DNA of 64,000 nt from Aneurinibacillus danicus (GCF_007991215.1 NZ_BJXX01000013.1:62001-126000), one strand, 5' to 3'. Shown: positions 42,885 to 51,124, counted from the first letter of the stretch. Program-made: numbers and translations. Notes: generated by a model not told the origin, from the sequence alone.

Positions 42885-43183
42885 ATTTTAGAAACCTCCT
42901 TTGTATTTGCGTGAATTTACTGTCTATTTTATTGTATCATAAAAATTTGAACTGACAATTCCATTTTGAAGAAATAGGAAATGAGACACATGGTTTTGTC
43001 TATAGGGAAATTCCCCTGTTTTTTGTTTAAAATAATGAAGAAATACCGCTAAAATACAGTTTTTTTAGGGGTCAAAAATCACAAATTATTCACTTCACTT
43101 CTGAGATCCCCTGTGCGACAATTTCAGTGTAATCACTTACTTTATAGAGAATTTAGGAAGAGAACCCCAAAGGAGTGTAGTCC

Positions 43184-44158
43184 ATGAGTAAGCGAATGCT
43201 ATTGCAAGCGACAATTCTTATTCTGTTTTTTATCGTACCGTTGCTCGACATTTTCCGGATTGATTTAGTTCATCTTCATTTTTATGTTTTGACTAAAAGC
43301 TTCTCGTTTAATGACGGATATATTTTGCTGTTGACCGTCCTTGTGCTTGTTTTCACTTTCGTCTCTATTTCTCAGTGGTTCGGCCGCCAGTTCTGCGGGT
43401 GGATGTGTCCGCATAACACCTTTTCCGTATATCTGACCAAGATTACAAACTCCAAGACGCTGCGCAATAACGCCGGTCTGCGCAATGCCATCGACATTGG
43501 CTTATCGCTTATTTTTGCTCCGCTCATCGGCTTTAGCATGATTGCATATTTCTATAGTCCAAAGGACTTGTTCGAAGAAATTATTACGTTTGATACGGGC
43601 GCCTGGTCGTTTTGGGCTTACATTCTGGCCACCGTTTTCTTCTTTGTCATGATTAACAGACTGCGTCATAGCTTCTGTCGCAGCGCATGCCCATATGGCA
43701 TGCTGCAAATGATTCTGTCCGACAAGAACTCCCGCACCGGCGGCATTAAAAATATGTTCCGCGGCGCAGGTCTTGTACTTACGCTGTTGATGACCGTCAT
43801 GACTTCAATCTTATTGTTCTCTATCTTCACCAACACGGGATTTGCGGTCAGCATCGGCAAAAACCTCCAAGGTGTACCAGCCGAGAACCGCATTATTTAC
43901 ACGTACAACCTCCAGATAGAAAATCTTAAGGATAAACCGGCCACCTTTACACTTACGTATCAAAATGTTCCAGAAAGCTGGGACGTCATACTTCCATCCC
44001 GGGTAAAAGCGGAGCCGAATTCTGTAGCTAGTGAAACCCTGCTCTTCCGGATCGACCAGGGCAGCATCGGCAAAAACACTGCGATTATGATTATCATCAC
44101 AAATGAGGAAGGCAAAAAAATTGAGCGCGAAATCAGCATCTTTCCAATAAAGAAATGA
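43184..44158 (+). CDS. CcoG-like membrane Fe-S protein lacking the ferredoxin domain
   Basis: 324-residue protein with about five transmembrane helices. CcoG/FixG-type cysteine motifs QFCGWMCP (C71, C75) and SFCRSACPYGM (C165, C169) lie at membrane edges. The C-terminal 100 residues form the FixG-type Ig-like domain. Between C169 and the next helix only about 20 residues remain, so the 2x4Fe-4S ferredoxin domain of classical CcoG is absent. CcoG reduces Cu(II) for cbb3 oxidase assembly; a CcoS-like gene is at 10936. AAAGGAG precedes the ATG. Role here is inference. Confidence 0.8.
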   Translation: MSKRMLLQATILILFFIVPLLDIFRIDLVHLHFYVLTKSFSFNDGYILLLTVLVLVFTFVSISQWFGRQFCGWMCPHNTFSVYLTKITNSKTLRNNAGLRNAIDIGLSLIFAPLIGFSMIAYFYSPKDLFEEIITFDTGAWSFWAYILATVFFFVMINRLRHSFCRSACPYGMLQMILSDKNSRTGGIKNMFRGAGLVLTLLMTVMTSILLFSIFTNTGFAVSIGKNLQGVPAENRIIYTYNLQIENLKDKPATFTLTYQNVPESWDVILPSRVKAEPNSVASETLLFRIDQGSIGKNTAIMIIITNEEGKKIEREISIFPIKK

Positions 44159-44162
44159 TAAG

Positions 44163-44256
44163 AAAAACGCGCGGGCGTTGCCGGTCTTTCCCTCCCTTCG
44201 GGCTACACGCTCCACACGGAAAAAGCAACGGCCGGCACACGCCTCGCACGTTTTTG
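44163..44256 (+). repeat. Family B repeat, short form B4
   Basis: Nearly identical to 14144-14236: AAAAACGCGCGGGCGTTGCC at the start, CGCACGTTTTT at the end, same internal shortening. Confidence 0.8.
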
Positions 44257-44270
44257 CTCGATTCCAATAG

Positions 44271-44307
44271 AAGGTAAGTATATCTCGCTTTACAATATAC
44301 TTATACC
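44271..44307 (+). repeat. Family C palindromic repeat, shortened copy C3
   Basis: GGTAAGTATATCTCGCTTTA joined to CAATATACTTATACC; the right arm is shorter than in C1, C2 and C4. It follows B4 by about 15 bp. Confidence 0.7.
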
Positions 44308-44352
44308 AAAAAGAAGACTCCTGCCCTGAGGAGGAGTTTCGCGGATTAACGC

Positions 44353-44395
44353 ATAAAAGCGAAAAGGTTCACATCCCCGCTCCTTTTCGCTTTTC
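44353..44395 (-). terminator. terminator of MarR gene
   Basis: AAAAGCGAAAAGG and CCTTTTCGCTTTT arms just after the minus-strand stop codon. Confidence 0.8.
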
Positions 44396-44404
44396 TTACG
44401 TCAT

Positions 44405-44926
44405 TCATATCGTAGCTACACGTTCTGCCTTATTCTCACTCTCGCGAAGCCAGTGAATTTTATCAGGTCCGTGCAGCTCTTCTGCCAAAAAGTCCAAACA
44501 TTCGAAAAAGAGTGCGGACACATTGCGACCGTAGCGCACCTCTAAGCTCTCGAGCGCTCGCGTGATGCGAAATACATCAGGTGCCTGTACTTTGCTTTCT
44601 TCAATAATGTTTCTTCCTTTATCGGTTAGGTATACATTTACTACCCGACCGTCTTTGTCACTTTTTTCGATCGTGACAAGCCTCTTCTCCATCATTTTCT
44701 TCACATGAATAACAACAGAAGATGGGTGCCAGAACGTCCATTCTGCAATCTGGGTGACACGCACTCCTTCATAGCAATACACGATCCATAAAATATTCAG
44801 CTGAACCGCTGAATCCAGTTCCAGCTTTCGTGCGGCCGTCTCCCAGTCTTCTTTGTTGACGACAGCAATGGCGCGTAAGGTATTAAGAACCTCGTGTAAA
44901 GTTTGTGATTGATTCTGAAGGTCCAT
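44405..44926 (-). CDS. MarR family transcriptional regulator
   Basis: 173 residues, winged helix of the MarR type: LNILWIVYCYEGVRVTQIAE, VVIHVKKMMEKRLVTIEKSD, and wing DKDGRVVNVYLTDKG. It recalls Hpr/ScoC in the recognition region, but the C-terminus differs. GGAGAG precedes the ATG. It probably controls its own gene; other targets unknown. Confidence 0.83.
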   Translation of the reverse strand: MDLQNQSQTLHEVLNTLRAIAVVNKEDWETAARKLELDSAVQLNILWIVYCYEGVRVTQIAEWTFWHPSSVVIHVKKMMEKRLVTIEKSDKDGRVVNVYLTDKGRNIIEESKVQAPDVFRITRALESLEVRYGRNVSALFFECLDFLAEELHGPDKIHWLRESENKAERVATI

Positions 44927-45047
44927 AATCAGTCTCTCCTTCCCCCTCCGTGAAACGAATTTAACAAAATTTATTTTATCTACTATACAATAGTATATTT
45001 TTCTAAAAATTTAGTCAACACAATCTTTATGGAGAATGCCAGAAAAT

Positions 45048-45078
45048 CCACATGGTTTGGCGGTTGCCAAAGGCCGGA
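45048..45078 (+). repeat. remnant of Family B loop region
   Basis: CACATGGTTTGGCGGTTGCC resembles the inner arm and loop edge of B1 (plus-strand CAGATGTTTGGCGGTTCC), without flanking arms. The rest of the 44927-45135 gap shows nothing else. Confidence 0.45.
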
Positions 45079-45135
45079 TGCGATGCTAAACTCAAAGGTA
45101 AGTGTCTTTAGAATCCGGGGTAGGAGTGAATAGAA

Positions 45136-45615
45136 GTGAGTAGAAGTGCCTACATAAAATTTGTTGAAGGGTCAACTACAAAACAGGTTACATTGGACGA
45201 AGTTAAACAGCAGTTCAAACGCTATACAGAAATGACCGCCAAAACCGGTCAACAGCTGGACTGGGATTATCGCCACTCCGCTTTTCCGTACACGATTGAA
45301 GAAAAGCCGGAAGCAAAGGGACAATGGTTTTATCTTAAAGGAACCGACGAGAAGCTGTATCGTTACATTCTGGTGGGAGTTGGCACACGTCAAGTAGAGA
45401 AGCAGACGAAACAACCGGACCCGGAGAACGAGGGCCAGACTCAAACCGTAACAACAATCGAAGAGGAAAATTACATTCAGGTTACACTGACTCCTGAATC
45501 AACACACGGCGATAAAGGCAAGGCCAATGAATTTTGTAAATATTTAGCCAAACAATACAAAGCCGAGCTGCACCTTTTTAACGGACGCGTCATGTACTAT
45601 AACCCACGAAAATAA
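45136..45615 (+). CDS. DUF1885-like protein
   Basis: 159-residue soluble protein: AYIKFVEGSTTKQVTLDEVK, then TAKTGQQLDWDYRHSAFPY, a pattern I associate with DUF1885. Beta-rich with a helical C-terminus (KANEFCKYLAKQYKAEL). Start GTG, with GGGGTAGGAG upstream. Function unknown. Followed by two Family A elements. Confidence 0.65.
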   Translation: MSRSAYIKFVEGSTTKQVTLDEVKQQFKRYTEMTAKTGQQLDWDYRHSAFPYTIEEKPEAKGQWFYLKGTDEKLYRYILVGVGTRQVEKQTKQPDPENEGQTQTVTTIEEENYIQVTLTPESTHGDKGKANEFCKYLAKQYKAELHLFNGRVMYYNPRK

Positions 45616-45634
45616 ACATCCGCCTACATATTAA

Positions 45635-45733
45635 AGAAAAGGAGGGAGAAGAACGGGGGGATGATTTCAATGTGGAAAAAGGCAAAGGCCCTTTTCTTCC
45701 CTCTCCTTCTTTCCTCACGATTTTCACAAAAAA
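45635..45733 (+). repeat. Family A hairpin repeat, 3' half copy A4
   Basis: Purine arm, GGAAAAAGGCAAAGGCCCTT centre, pyrimidine arm, and CACGATTTTCAC end. It is joined head-to-tail to copy A5. Confidence 0.75.
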
Positions 45734-45925
45734 CCACCATGGCATCTCAGCCACAACCCCGGCATGAAAATGAGGGTAGGGACGGCTGACTTTTGCGGTA
45801 CGAAGAAAAAGAGAGGAAAGAAGGAGGTGAGGATTTCAATGGTGAAAAAGGCGAACGCCTTTTTCTTCCCCGGATCTCATTTCCTCTTCCCCTTCCTTCT
45901 TTTCTCATGATTTTCACAGAAAAAG
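45734..45925 (+). repeat. Family A hairpin repeat, full copy A5
   Basis: ACCATGGCATCTCAGCCAC, CGGCATGAAAATGAGG, GACGGCTGACTTTTGCGG, purine arm with AAGGAGGTGAGG, GAAAAAGGCGAACGCC centre, and CTCATGATTTTCACAG end. In this copy a ribosome-site-like AAGGAGGTG precedes an ATG with a 23-codon frame, which other copies do not keep. Confidence 0.8.
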
Positions 45926-45951
45926 AGCAGATTTCTCTGCCCTTCTTCCCC

Positions 45952-46332
45952 CTATCCCGCATAGGGAAGGATCCGATCGGATCGTTTCAGCGAATAATAC
46001 CGACCGTCTATCATGCGCACCCCTAATTCTACACAATACTGTCGGGTACTTTCAATTCCATACAAAAGCCAATTTGCTGCCTGAAAATTGATGTCAAAGT
46101 CGACATACGTATCAAGGCCATCATTCTTAATCATCCGGTCTGTTACATCATACAACCGGATTACAAACGGCAATTCTGAAACCGGAATTGCAAACCGCTG
46201 CTCGATAGCCTCCTTGTGATGATTATCAATCTCCCAGGACGCTGTGAGCGACTGTGTATCATTCCATGCGACACGTATATTCGGTCCCTCTACGTCAGTC
46301 TTCGAGGTACGCCTCTTAGGCTTTGCTTTCAT
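45952..46332 (-). CDS. DUF4912 domain protein
   Basis: 126 residues. Basic N-terminus (MKAKPKRRTSK), then the DUF4912 pattern: WNDTQSLTASWEID, FVIRLYDVTDRM, NWLLYGIEST, and YCVELGVRMIDGRYYSLKRSD. Beta-sandwich domain of unknown function, found in several Bacillota. Monocistronic. Confidence 0.78.
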   Translation of the reverse strand: MKAKPKRRTSKTDVEGPNIRVAWNDTQSLTASWEIDNHHKEAIEQRFAIPVSELPFVIRLYDVTDRMIKNDGLDTYVDFDINFQAANWLLYGIESTRQYCVELGVRMIDGRYYSLKRSDRILPYAG

Positions 46333-46447
46333 CCGCTGCTCTCGTTCCTTTCTTTAATAAAATGTATGCGGTTTCTACCGACACCCTGTAGTATATCCCC
46401 ATTATATCATCTTTTTGCAGGAATATGAATAGAGGATGGCAAAGGTG

Positions 46448-47071
46448 CTACCGGGAATGAATGGCGTTCTCTCCCACAACTTGATAGTCCCCGCCACTTC
46501 CCTGTTTCATAATCATCTGGACTTTGTAATCGCCCGCCTCTTTAAACTGCATTCCCTTCACATTATGCGTGTATAGAAAAGCTGTGCCATTTCGAGCGGT
46601 GGAATAACTTTGAGGATAGCTTACATACTCTTCGGTACCAAAAGGGTTGCGGATCACAATTTTAAACACGAGGGAGTCGGCTTTCGGAGCATTATCCACA
46701 TCAACAAAAACATCAAACGAAACTTTGCTGCCTTTATCCACAACCATAAAAGGAGAAACGATCTGATAATTATTCTTGTTCGTCTCTTCAACCGCAGCCG
46801 CGACAATCATATTGATATTAGGCTTCGTAACCTTCGTTTTTCCAGTCTCTTCATCCCGGACAACAAATGCTCCCAGACGTTCTGCCATCGCACGCAACGG
46901 GACAACAGTGGCACCATCCATGACAAGAGGAGGAGGCTTGATATCCTGCAGCGGATTGCCGTTGAATTCGACAGATGCTACGGGGTATTTTCCGCGGTAG
47001 ACATCGCCGGATGCCATGGCTACCCCGGAAAGTAACAGGGATGTAAGCAGGATTAGTACTTTCCGCTTCAT
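46448..47071 (-). CDS. exported copper amine oxidase N-terminal-like domain protein
   Basis: 207 residues with signal peptide (MKRKVLILLTSLLLSGVAMA). The PF07833-type stalk domain follows (PLVMDGATVVPLRAMAERLG), common in cell-wall proteins of Bacillales and not catalytic, and then a beta-rich C-terminal domain. AAAGAGGTAG precedes the ATG. Possibly cotranscribed with the small membrane protein upstream at 47197. Envelope role inferred. Confidence 0.75.
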   Translation of the reverse strand: MKRKVLILLTSLLLSGVAMASGDVYRGKYPVASVEFNGNPLQDIKPPPLVMDGATVVPLRAMAERLGAFVVRDEETGKTKVTKPNINMIVAAAVEETNKNNYQIVSPFMVVDKGSKVSFDVFVDVDNAPKADSLVFKIVIRNPFGTEEYVSYPQSYSTARNGTAFLYTHNVKGMQFKEAGDYKVQMIMKQGSGGDYQVVGENAIHSR

Positions 47072-47196
47072 TCGTCTACCTCTTTTCCGATTCTTCGCCT
47101 ACTATTACTTATACGCGCTGCAGGACAATTTGTTTTTCCTCCATCATTGTTTTTTATATCTCCTCCTTACTTTTACGCTGAGGTTCTGCGATGTCT

Positions 47197-47415
47197 TCAT
47201 TTGTCCGCTTTCTCGCTTCTCCTTCTCATTACTAGTAAAACCAGCAGAAGAATGAACAGCAGAAGGACGGACCCACCAATCACGAAATATACAGAATAGT
47301 CGTTCCAATCAATTCTGTTTTTCCCTTCACTGATGGCTTTCTGCGATTTGGAAAATTGCCGGGATTCAAATTGGCGTTTAGCTGGATAACCGATCCACTT
47401 TTCCCTTATATGCAC
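47197..47415 (-). CDS. small single-pass membrane protein
   Basis: 72 residues, basic N-terminal half and a C-terminal membrane helix (YFVIGGSVLLLFILLLVLLV) with a charged tail. Likely GTG start with a poor ribosome site, so it may be a fragment of a decayed gene. Its TGA overlaps an ATG of an 18-codon frame that in turn overlaps a 13-codon frame preceded by AAGGAGGAG, before the 47071 gene. Function unknown. Confidence 0.45.
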   Translation of the reverse strand: MHIREKWIGYPAKRQFESRQFSKSQKAISEGKNRIDWNDYSVYFVIGGSVLLLFILLLVLLVMRRRSEKADK

Positions 47416-47466
47416 CGTGGGCTTGGTCGGTCAATATAAGCGGCGCCCGAAAAATTTCTTCGGCAC

Positions 47467-47500
47467 AAAAAAACAAGCTCCGGAATGTTCCGGAACTTGT
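47467..47500 (-). terminator. terminator of PgpA-like gene
   Basis: ACAAGCTCCGGAA and TTCCGGAACTTGT arms with seven T on the minus strand. Confidence 0.8.
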
Positions 47501-47545
47501 TACGTGTAGTTTCACATAGTATCTCTTTAAATAGAAAGCAGGGGC

Positions 47546-48100
47546 TTATCCTGCCTGTTCACTGTTCTGTTGGGCGCTCATTTGCCGATCGCGCTCCGCT
47601 TCTTCCTCATCGCGCAGACGATGCGCCATCCGGCTGGATGCGGACGCCGCAATACTGGCCACCAAATCGTCGAGAAATGTGTGAATTCCGTTGCCGCGCT
47701 TTGTATCTAAACGCTTAATAATACCGATTTTCTGCTTATCCAGATGGCCAAATGTCGTTACCGCAATGCTTCCATAACCAAATACGGAACCAAGTGCAAG
47801 CGTTTCATCGCATCCGAATAACCCTTCATCGCTCTCAATAATCGATTGCAACGGCTCTGTCAGCATTCCTTTCTCAGCAAGAATGTCGAGCTCCGTGCCG
47901 ACAAGAATCGCATGTTGAATCTCCCTTTTTTCTAATACGGCGTGAACGCTTTCAATGCAAGAGGACATTTTTAGCCCTACATTATAAGGCGCCTGCATCA
48001 AATATACCACATCCGCAATATCTTCGATGGTGACTCCCCTATCGGCAAGACGCTGCAGTGCTGCATTTTTTACTTCTCTGCTGTGTACTTGTCTTTTCAT
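47546..48100 (-). CDS. phosphatidylglycerophosphatase A-like protein (YutG-like)
   Basis: 184 residues, soluble PgpA-fold protein: AALQRLADRGVTIEDIADVV at the N-terminus, GCDETLALGSVFGYGSIAVT and NGIHTFLDDLVASIAASAS with conserved Asp/His. Members dephosphorylate phosphatidylglycerophosphate or act on related substrates; YutG of Bacillus is the nearest type. AAGGAGAT precedes the ATG. Confidence 0.75.
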   Translation of the reverse strand: MKRQVHSREVKNAALQRLADRGVTIEDIADVVYLMQAPYNVGLKMSSCIESVHAVLEKREIQHAILVGTELDILAEKGMLTEPLQSIIESDEGLFGCDETLALGSVFGYGSIAVTTFGHLDKQKIGIIKRLDTKRGNGIHTFLDDLVASIAASASSRMAHRLRDEEEAERDRQMSAQQNSEQAG

Positions 48101-48262
48101 CTTTACTATCTCCTTCCCCAACCGATAACACTACAAAAGAATCAGATATAGTTCATCATATCACAACTCATCTCCAATAATGGTAAAATTATCATCCGGT
48201 GCAACAGCACCGAAGAAATGAACTATAATTATGTATATGATTTGTGAACATTTATTGTTAAA

Positions 48263-48453
48263 AAAAACTCGCGGGCATTGCCGCTCGTCCTTTTTCCACA
48301 CAGAAGACAAGCGGCCGCTTTGTGGCCCTTCGGTCGGACCGGCAAAACATCCGGGTACCTCGAAGAGGGAGACAATTGCCGGTCTTTCCCTCCCTTCAGG
48401 CCACACGCTCCACACGGAAAAAGCAACGGTCGGCACACGCCTCGCGAGTTTTT
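48263..48453 (+). repeat. Family B giant-hairpin repeat, full copy B2
   Basis: Terminal inverted repeats AAAAACTCGCG (48263-48273) and CGCGAGTTTTT (48443-48453). Arms pair along their length (for example GGACCGGCAA with TTGCCGGTC) and enclose the conserved loop starting AACATCCGGGTA and ending GGGAGACAAT. The ATTGCCG word occurs at both 48275-48285 and just after the loop, which explains the short forms at 14144 and 44163. Confidence 0.85.
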
Positions 48454-48469
48454 CCTTGTTTACGAATGG

Positions 48470-48522
48470 AAGGAAAGTATATTTCGCTTTACAGTGATAA
48501 AGTGAAATATACTTTCCTATAC
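48470..48522 (+). repeat. Family C palindromic repeat, copy C4
   Basis: GGAAAGTATATTTCGCTTTA and TAAAGTGAAATATACTTTCC with a 6-nt loop, ending CTATAC, 16 bp after B2. Confidence 0.8.
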
Positions 48523-48523
48523 A

Positions 48524-48550
48524 TTAAAAAAATCGGCCCTACGGCCGATC
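48524..48550 (-). terminator. terminator overlapping the stop codon of 48539 gene
   Basis: GATCGGCC(gtag)GGCCGAT then seven T on the minus strand; the TAG stop codon is the loop. Confidence 0.8.
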
Positions 48551-48715
48551 TTCGGGGTCATATTCCGGCTCTTTTCCGGCTGGAGCCAACTCCTGATTCG
48601 GACTCCATTCCGTACCCGAGCTGAATCGGTTTAAAATCACTGCCACCAGATAACTTGCCCCAAAGAGCAGGAGAAGAGAAAGCAAAGATAGAATAACAAT
48701 ATAAAAAATAGCCAC
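48539..48715 (-). CDS. small membrane protein, 58 residues
   Basis: Unlisted short gene with GTG start and GGAGGG 8 nt upstream: MAIFYIVILSLLSLLLLFGA, one transmembrane helix (residues 3-28), then a polar acidic tail ending EYDPEDRP. The terminator hairpin contains its stop codon. Family not recognised; the size and topology resemble small respiratory or assembly subunits, but this is guesswork. Confidence 0.6.
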   Translation of the reverse strand: MAIFYIVILSLLSLLLLFGASYLVAVILNRFSSGTEWSPNQELAPAGKEPEYDPEDRP

Positions 48716-48824
48716 ATTAAGTCCCTCCTTATGCTTTGATTAGCTATAAGTTTTACCCGTACCATGAGAAATATACCGGGGGACATCCTACAAAAATCAA
48801 CCATGGAAACAGGAGTTGAAACAC

Positions 48825-49271
48825 ATGCCTATCTATAAAGTAAAACGAGTACATAATGAAGCGGAGAAAGAGGGGGCGCTTAACGTCCGGCGCCGCGTCT
48901 TTATTGAGGAACAAAACGTGCCGGAAGAGCTGGAAGTGGACGAGCATGACTCTTTAGATGCCTCTACGATCCACATACTTGCCACCAATGAACAGGGAGA
49001 AGCGGTAGGCGCCGGTCGGCTGCGTGAATACAAACCCGGTATAGGAAAAATCGAACGAGTAGCCGTACTGTCTTCGTGCCGAGGCCACGGCCTGGGACGT
49101 CTGCTGATGGAGAAGCTGGAAGCCGAAGCGAAAGAGAACGGCTATGGCACACTAAAGCTGAATGCACAACTACAGGCCCAGCCTTTTTACGAACGGCTCG
49201 GCTACAAACCGCACGGCGACACATTCATAGACGCCAACATCGAGCACATAGCCATGATAAAAACAATATAA
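48825..49271 (+). CDS. GNAT family N-acetyltransferase
   Basis: 148 residues: RRRVFIEEQNVPEELEVDEH in the N-terminal half, acetyl-CoA loop VLSSCRGHGLGRLLMEKLEA, and the C-terminal AQPFYERLGYKPHGD. It is the YjcF/ElaA-like group acting on unknown small molecules. AGGAG lies 10 nt before the ATG. Confidence 0.85.
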   Translation: MPIYKVKRVHNEAEKEGALNVRRRVFIEEQNVPEELEVDEHDSLDASTIHILATNEQGEAVGAGRLREYKPGIGKIERVAVLSSCRGHGLGRLLMEKLEAEAKENGYGTLKLNAQLQAQPFYERLGYKPHGDTFIDANIEHIAMIKTI

Positions 49272-49272
49272 G

Positions 49273-49380
49273 AGAGGAAAAGGGAGGAGCTAATGATTCG
49301 CTTGTTTTCGCTGGGTTGAAAAGAAAAGGCTTCATCATTATGCTCACTCCTTCCCTTTTCCGTCTCTCTCTTATAGTTCA
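49273..49380. repeat. long imperfect inverted repeat, possibly a decayed Family A element
   Basis: GAGAGGAAAAGGGAGGAG and CTCCTTCCCTTTTCCGTCTC arms with ATGAT/ATCAT inside and a GAAAAGAAAAGGC tract at the tip. It separates convergent genes and could serve as terminator. Confidence 0.5.
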
Positions 49381-49387
49381 AGAAGGA

Positions 49388-50224
49388 TTATGCTTTCTTA
49401 CTCAGTTCGCGAAGGCGGCACACCGTGTCCATTGTGATCGTGCGGGCGCCCAGGTCGGCGTGAAAAATTTCATCATTCCGCGTGCCGTGGAAATCTGAAC
49501 CCGCTGTTTTTACCAGGTTATGCTCATCTGCTAGTGCACCGTACAGCCGCATGTCATCTTCGTCATTGTCAGGATGATACACTTCGATGCCCTGCAAGCC
49601 GTGTTCAATTAAGCTTTTCACCAATTTAGGATTTTTGTATAATCCAGGATGGGCCAGCACAGCCACACCGCCTGCCGCCTGAATGATATCAATTGCTTCC
49701 TGGGGTGAAATGCGCGGCGGATTTACGTAGGCTGCTCCCGTAGATCCCAGATATTTATCGAATGCCTCTTTCATGGAGGAGACGACGCCTTTTTCCATGA
49801 GCAATTCCGCCATATGCGGTCGGCCGATATTGCCGGCTTTTTCTTTTTTTCTTTCTTCCACTTCTTCTAAGGTAATGTCAATACCGAGCTCGTTCAATCT
49901 GGCAATTATCATTTTGTTCCGTCGGCCGCGTACTTCACGCAACTCTTCCAACCGCTCAAGAAACACCTGATCCTGAATGTCAATATAATATCCGAGCACA
50001 TGTACATCTTTGCCTTCGTGCACCGAACTAATCTCCACGCCCGGCACGATTTCGATATGCTGGCGCTTTCCTTCTTCAAGCGCTTCTGCCAGCGCCGCTA
50101 CCGTATCGTGGTCTGTAATTCCAAGTGCGGCCAGTCCTTTTGCTTTGGCCCGCTCGATTAACTGCCGGACGGTAAACGTGCCGTCCGACGCTGTTGTATG
50201 TGAATGAAGATCTGCTTTTTCCAT
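49388..50224 (-). CDS. PHP domain phosphoesterase (TrpH/YciV-like)
   Basis: 278 residues. PHP metal motifs: DLHSHTTASDGTF, GITDHDT, PGVEIS, VLAHPGL and SDFHGT. Related enzymes hydrolyse 3',5'-bisphosphonucleotides or trim RNA 5' ends. Start MEKADLHSHT with AGGGGTGA upstream. Monocistronic. Confidence 0.87.
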   Translation of the reverse strand: MEKADLHSHTTASDGTFTVRQLIERAKAKGLAALGITDHDTVAALAEALEEGKRQHIEIVPGVEISSVHEGKDVHVLGYYIDIQDQVFLERLEELREVRGRRNKMIIARLNELGIDITLEEVEERKKEKAGNIGRPHMAELLMEKGVVSSMKEAFDKYLGSTGAAYVNPPRISPQEAIDIIQAAGGVAVLAHPGLYKNPKLVKSLIEHGLQGIEVYHPDNDEDDMRLYGALADEHNLVKTAGSDFHGTRNDEIFHADLGARTITMDTVCRLRELSKKA

Positions 50225-50353
50225 TACTGTCACCCCTGTTTGTATTGGAATCGAACGTGAAAAGACGGTATGCCGGAGCATCCCGTCTTCTTACCTCGTT
50301 CTACAACCTTTGTTCAATCTCTACAGTACGCCTGCTACGTATTATGAGGCTTA

Positions 50354-51124
50354 CTACCCCATTATATTATATCCGGCATCCACGTGAATCACTTCACCGG
50401 TAATGCCGCGCGACAGATGACTAAACAAGAAGAGCGCCGCATCCCCTACTTCCCGTTGGTCGACCATCCGGCGAAGCGGCGCTTTCTCAGGTACGCCTTT
50501 TGTTAAATCGTTGAAATTTCGGATGCCTTTGGCTGCAAGCGTACGAATTGGACCGGCAGAGATTGCGTTGACTCGAATGTTATTCTGTCCAAGATCGGAT
50601 GCAAGATAACGCACGCTCATTTCCAGAGCGGCTTTTGCCACGCCCATGACATTATAATTCGGAATCACGCGTTCTCCTCCGAGATATGTTAGTGTTACAA
50701 TGCTGCCGCCTTCTGTCATTAATTTGCGGGCTACATTGGTGACTGCAACCAGCGAATATGCACTAATATCGTGCGCAAGCGCAAAGCCATCACGTGATGT
50801 GGAAACAAACTCATCTTCTAAGTCTTCCGACTTTGCATACGCGATGCAGTGTGCCACACCATGGAGTACGCCTACTTCCTGCTTAATTACAGTAAACGCT
50901 TGCTTGATATCTTCATCGTTGGTTACATCGCACGGGACAAGAATCGTGCGTTCTTGGCCAAGTGAAGAAGCCAGTTCCTCCACGCCGGATTTCAACCGTT
51001 CTCCTTGATAGGTGAATATCAGATTGGCACCAGCTTCACGGAGCGATTGCGCAATTCCCCAGGCAATGCTTCGCTTATTAGCCACACCCATAATCAGAAT
51101 ATTTTTACCTTTCAGTATATCCAT
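50354..51124 (-). CDS. fabI: enoyl-[acyl-carrier-protein] reductase (NADH)
   Basis: Last step of each fatty acid elongation cycle. SDR-like fold with the FabI-specific Y157-x6-K164 pair (PNYNVMGVAKAALE) and Y147 region (SIVTLTYLGGERVIPNYN-type loop). 256 residues. TAGGAGGAA precedes the ATG. 51125-51349 upstream is A+T-rich and contains no other gene. Confidence 0.94.
   Translation of the reverse strand: MDILKGKNILIMGVANKRSIAWGIAQSLREAGANLIFTYQGERLKSGVEELASSLGQERTILVPCDVTNDEDIKQAFTVIKQEVGVLHGVAHCIAYAKSEDLEDEFVSTSRDGFALAHDISAYSLVAVTNVARKLMTEGGSIVTLTYLGGERVIPNYNVMGVAKAALEMSVRYLASDLGQNNIRVNAISAGPIRTLAAKGIRNFNDLTKGVPEKAPLRRMVDQREVGDAALFLFSHLSRGITGEVIHVDAGYNIMG

Noticed and set aside
44405..44926. 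Calling the MarR regulator ScoC/Hpr
   Set aside because: The recognition region is similar, but the protein is shorter and the C-terminal half does not match what I recall of ScoC; kept as MarR family only.
45836..45907. A 23-codon frame with AAGGAGGTG inside Family A copy A5
   Set aside because: The start is followed directly by a stop codon in the copies at 10701 and 17412, so the frame is not maintained.
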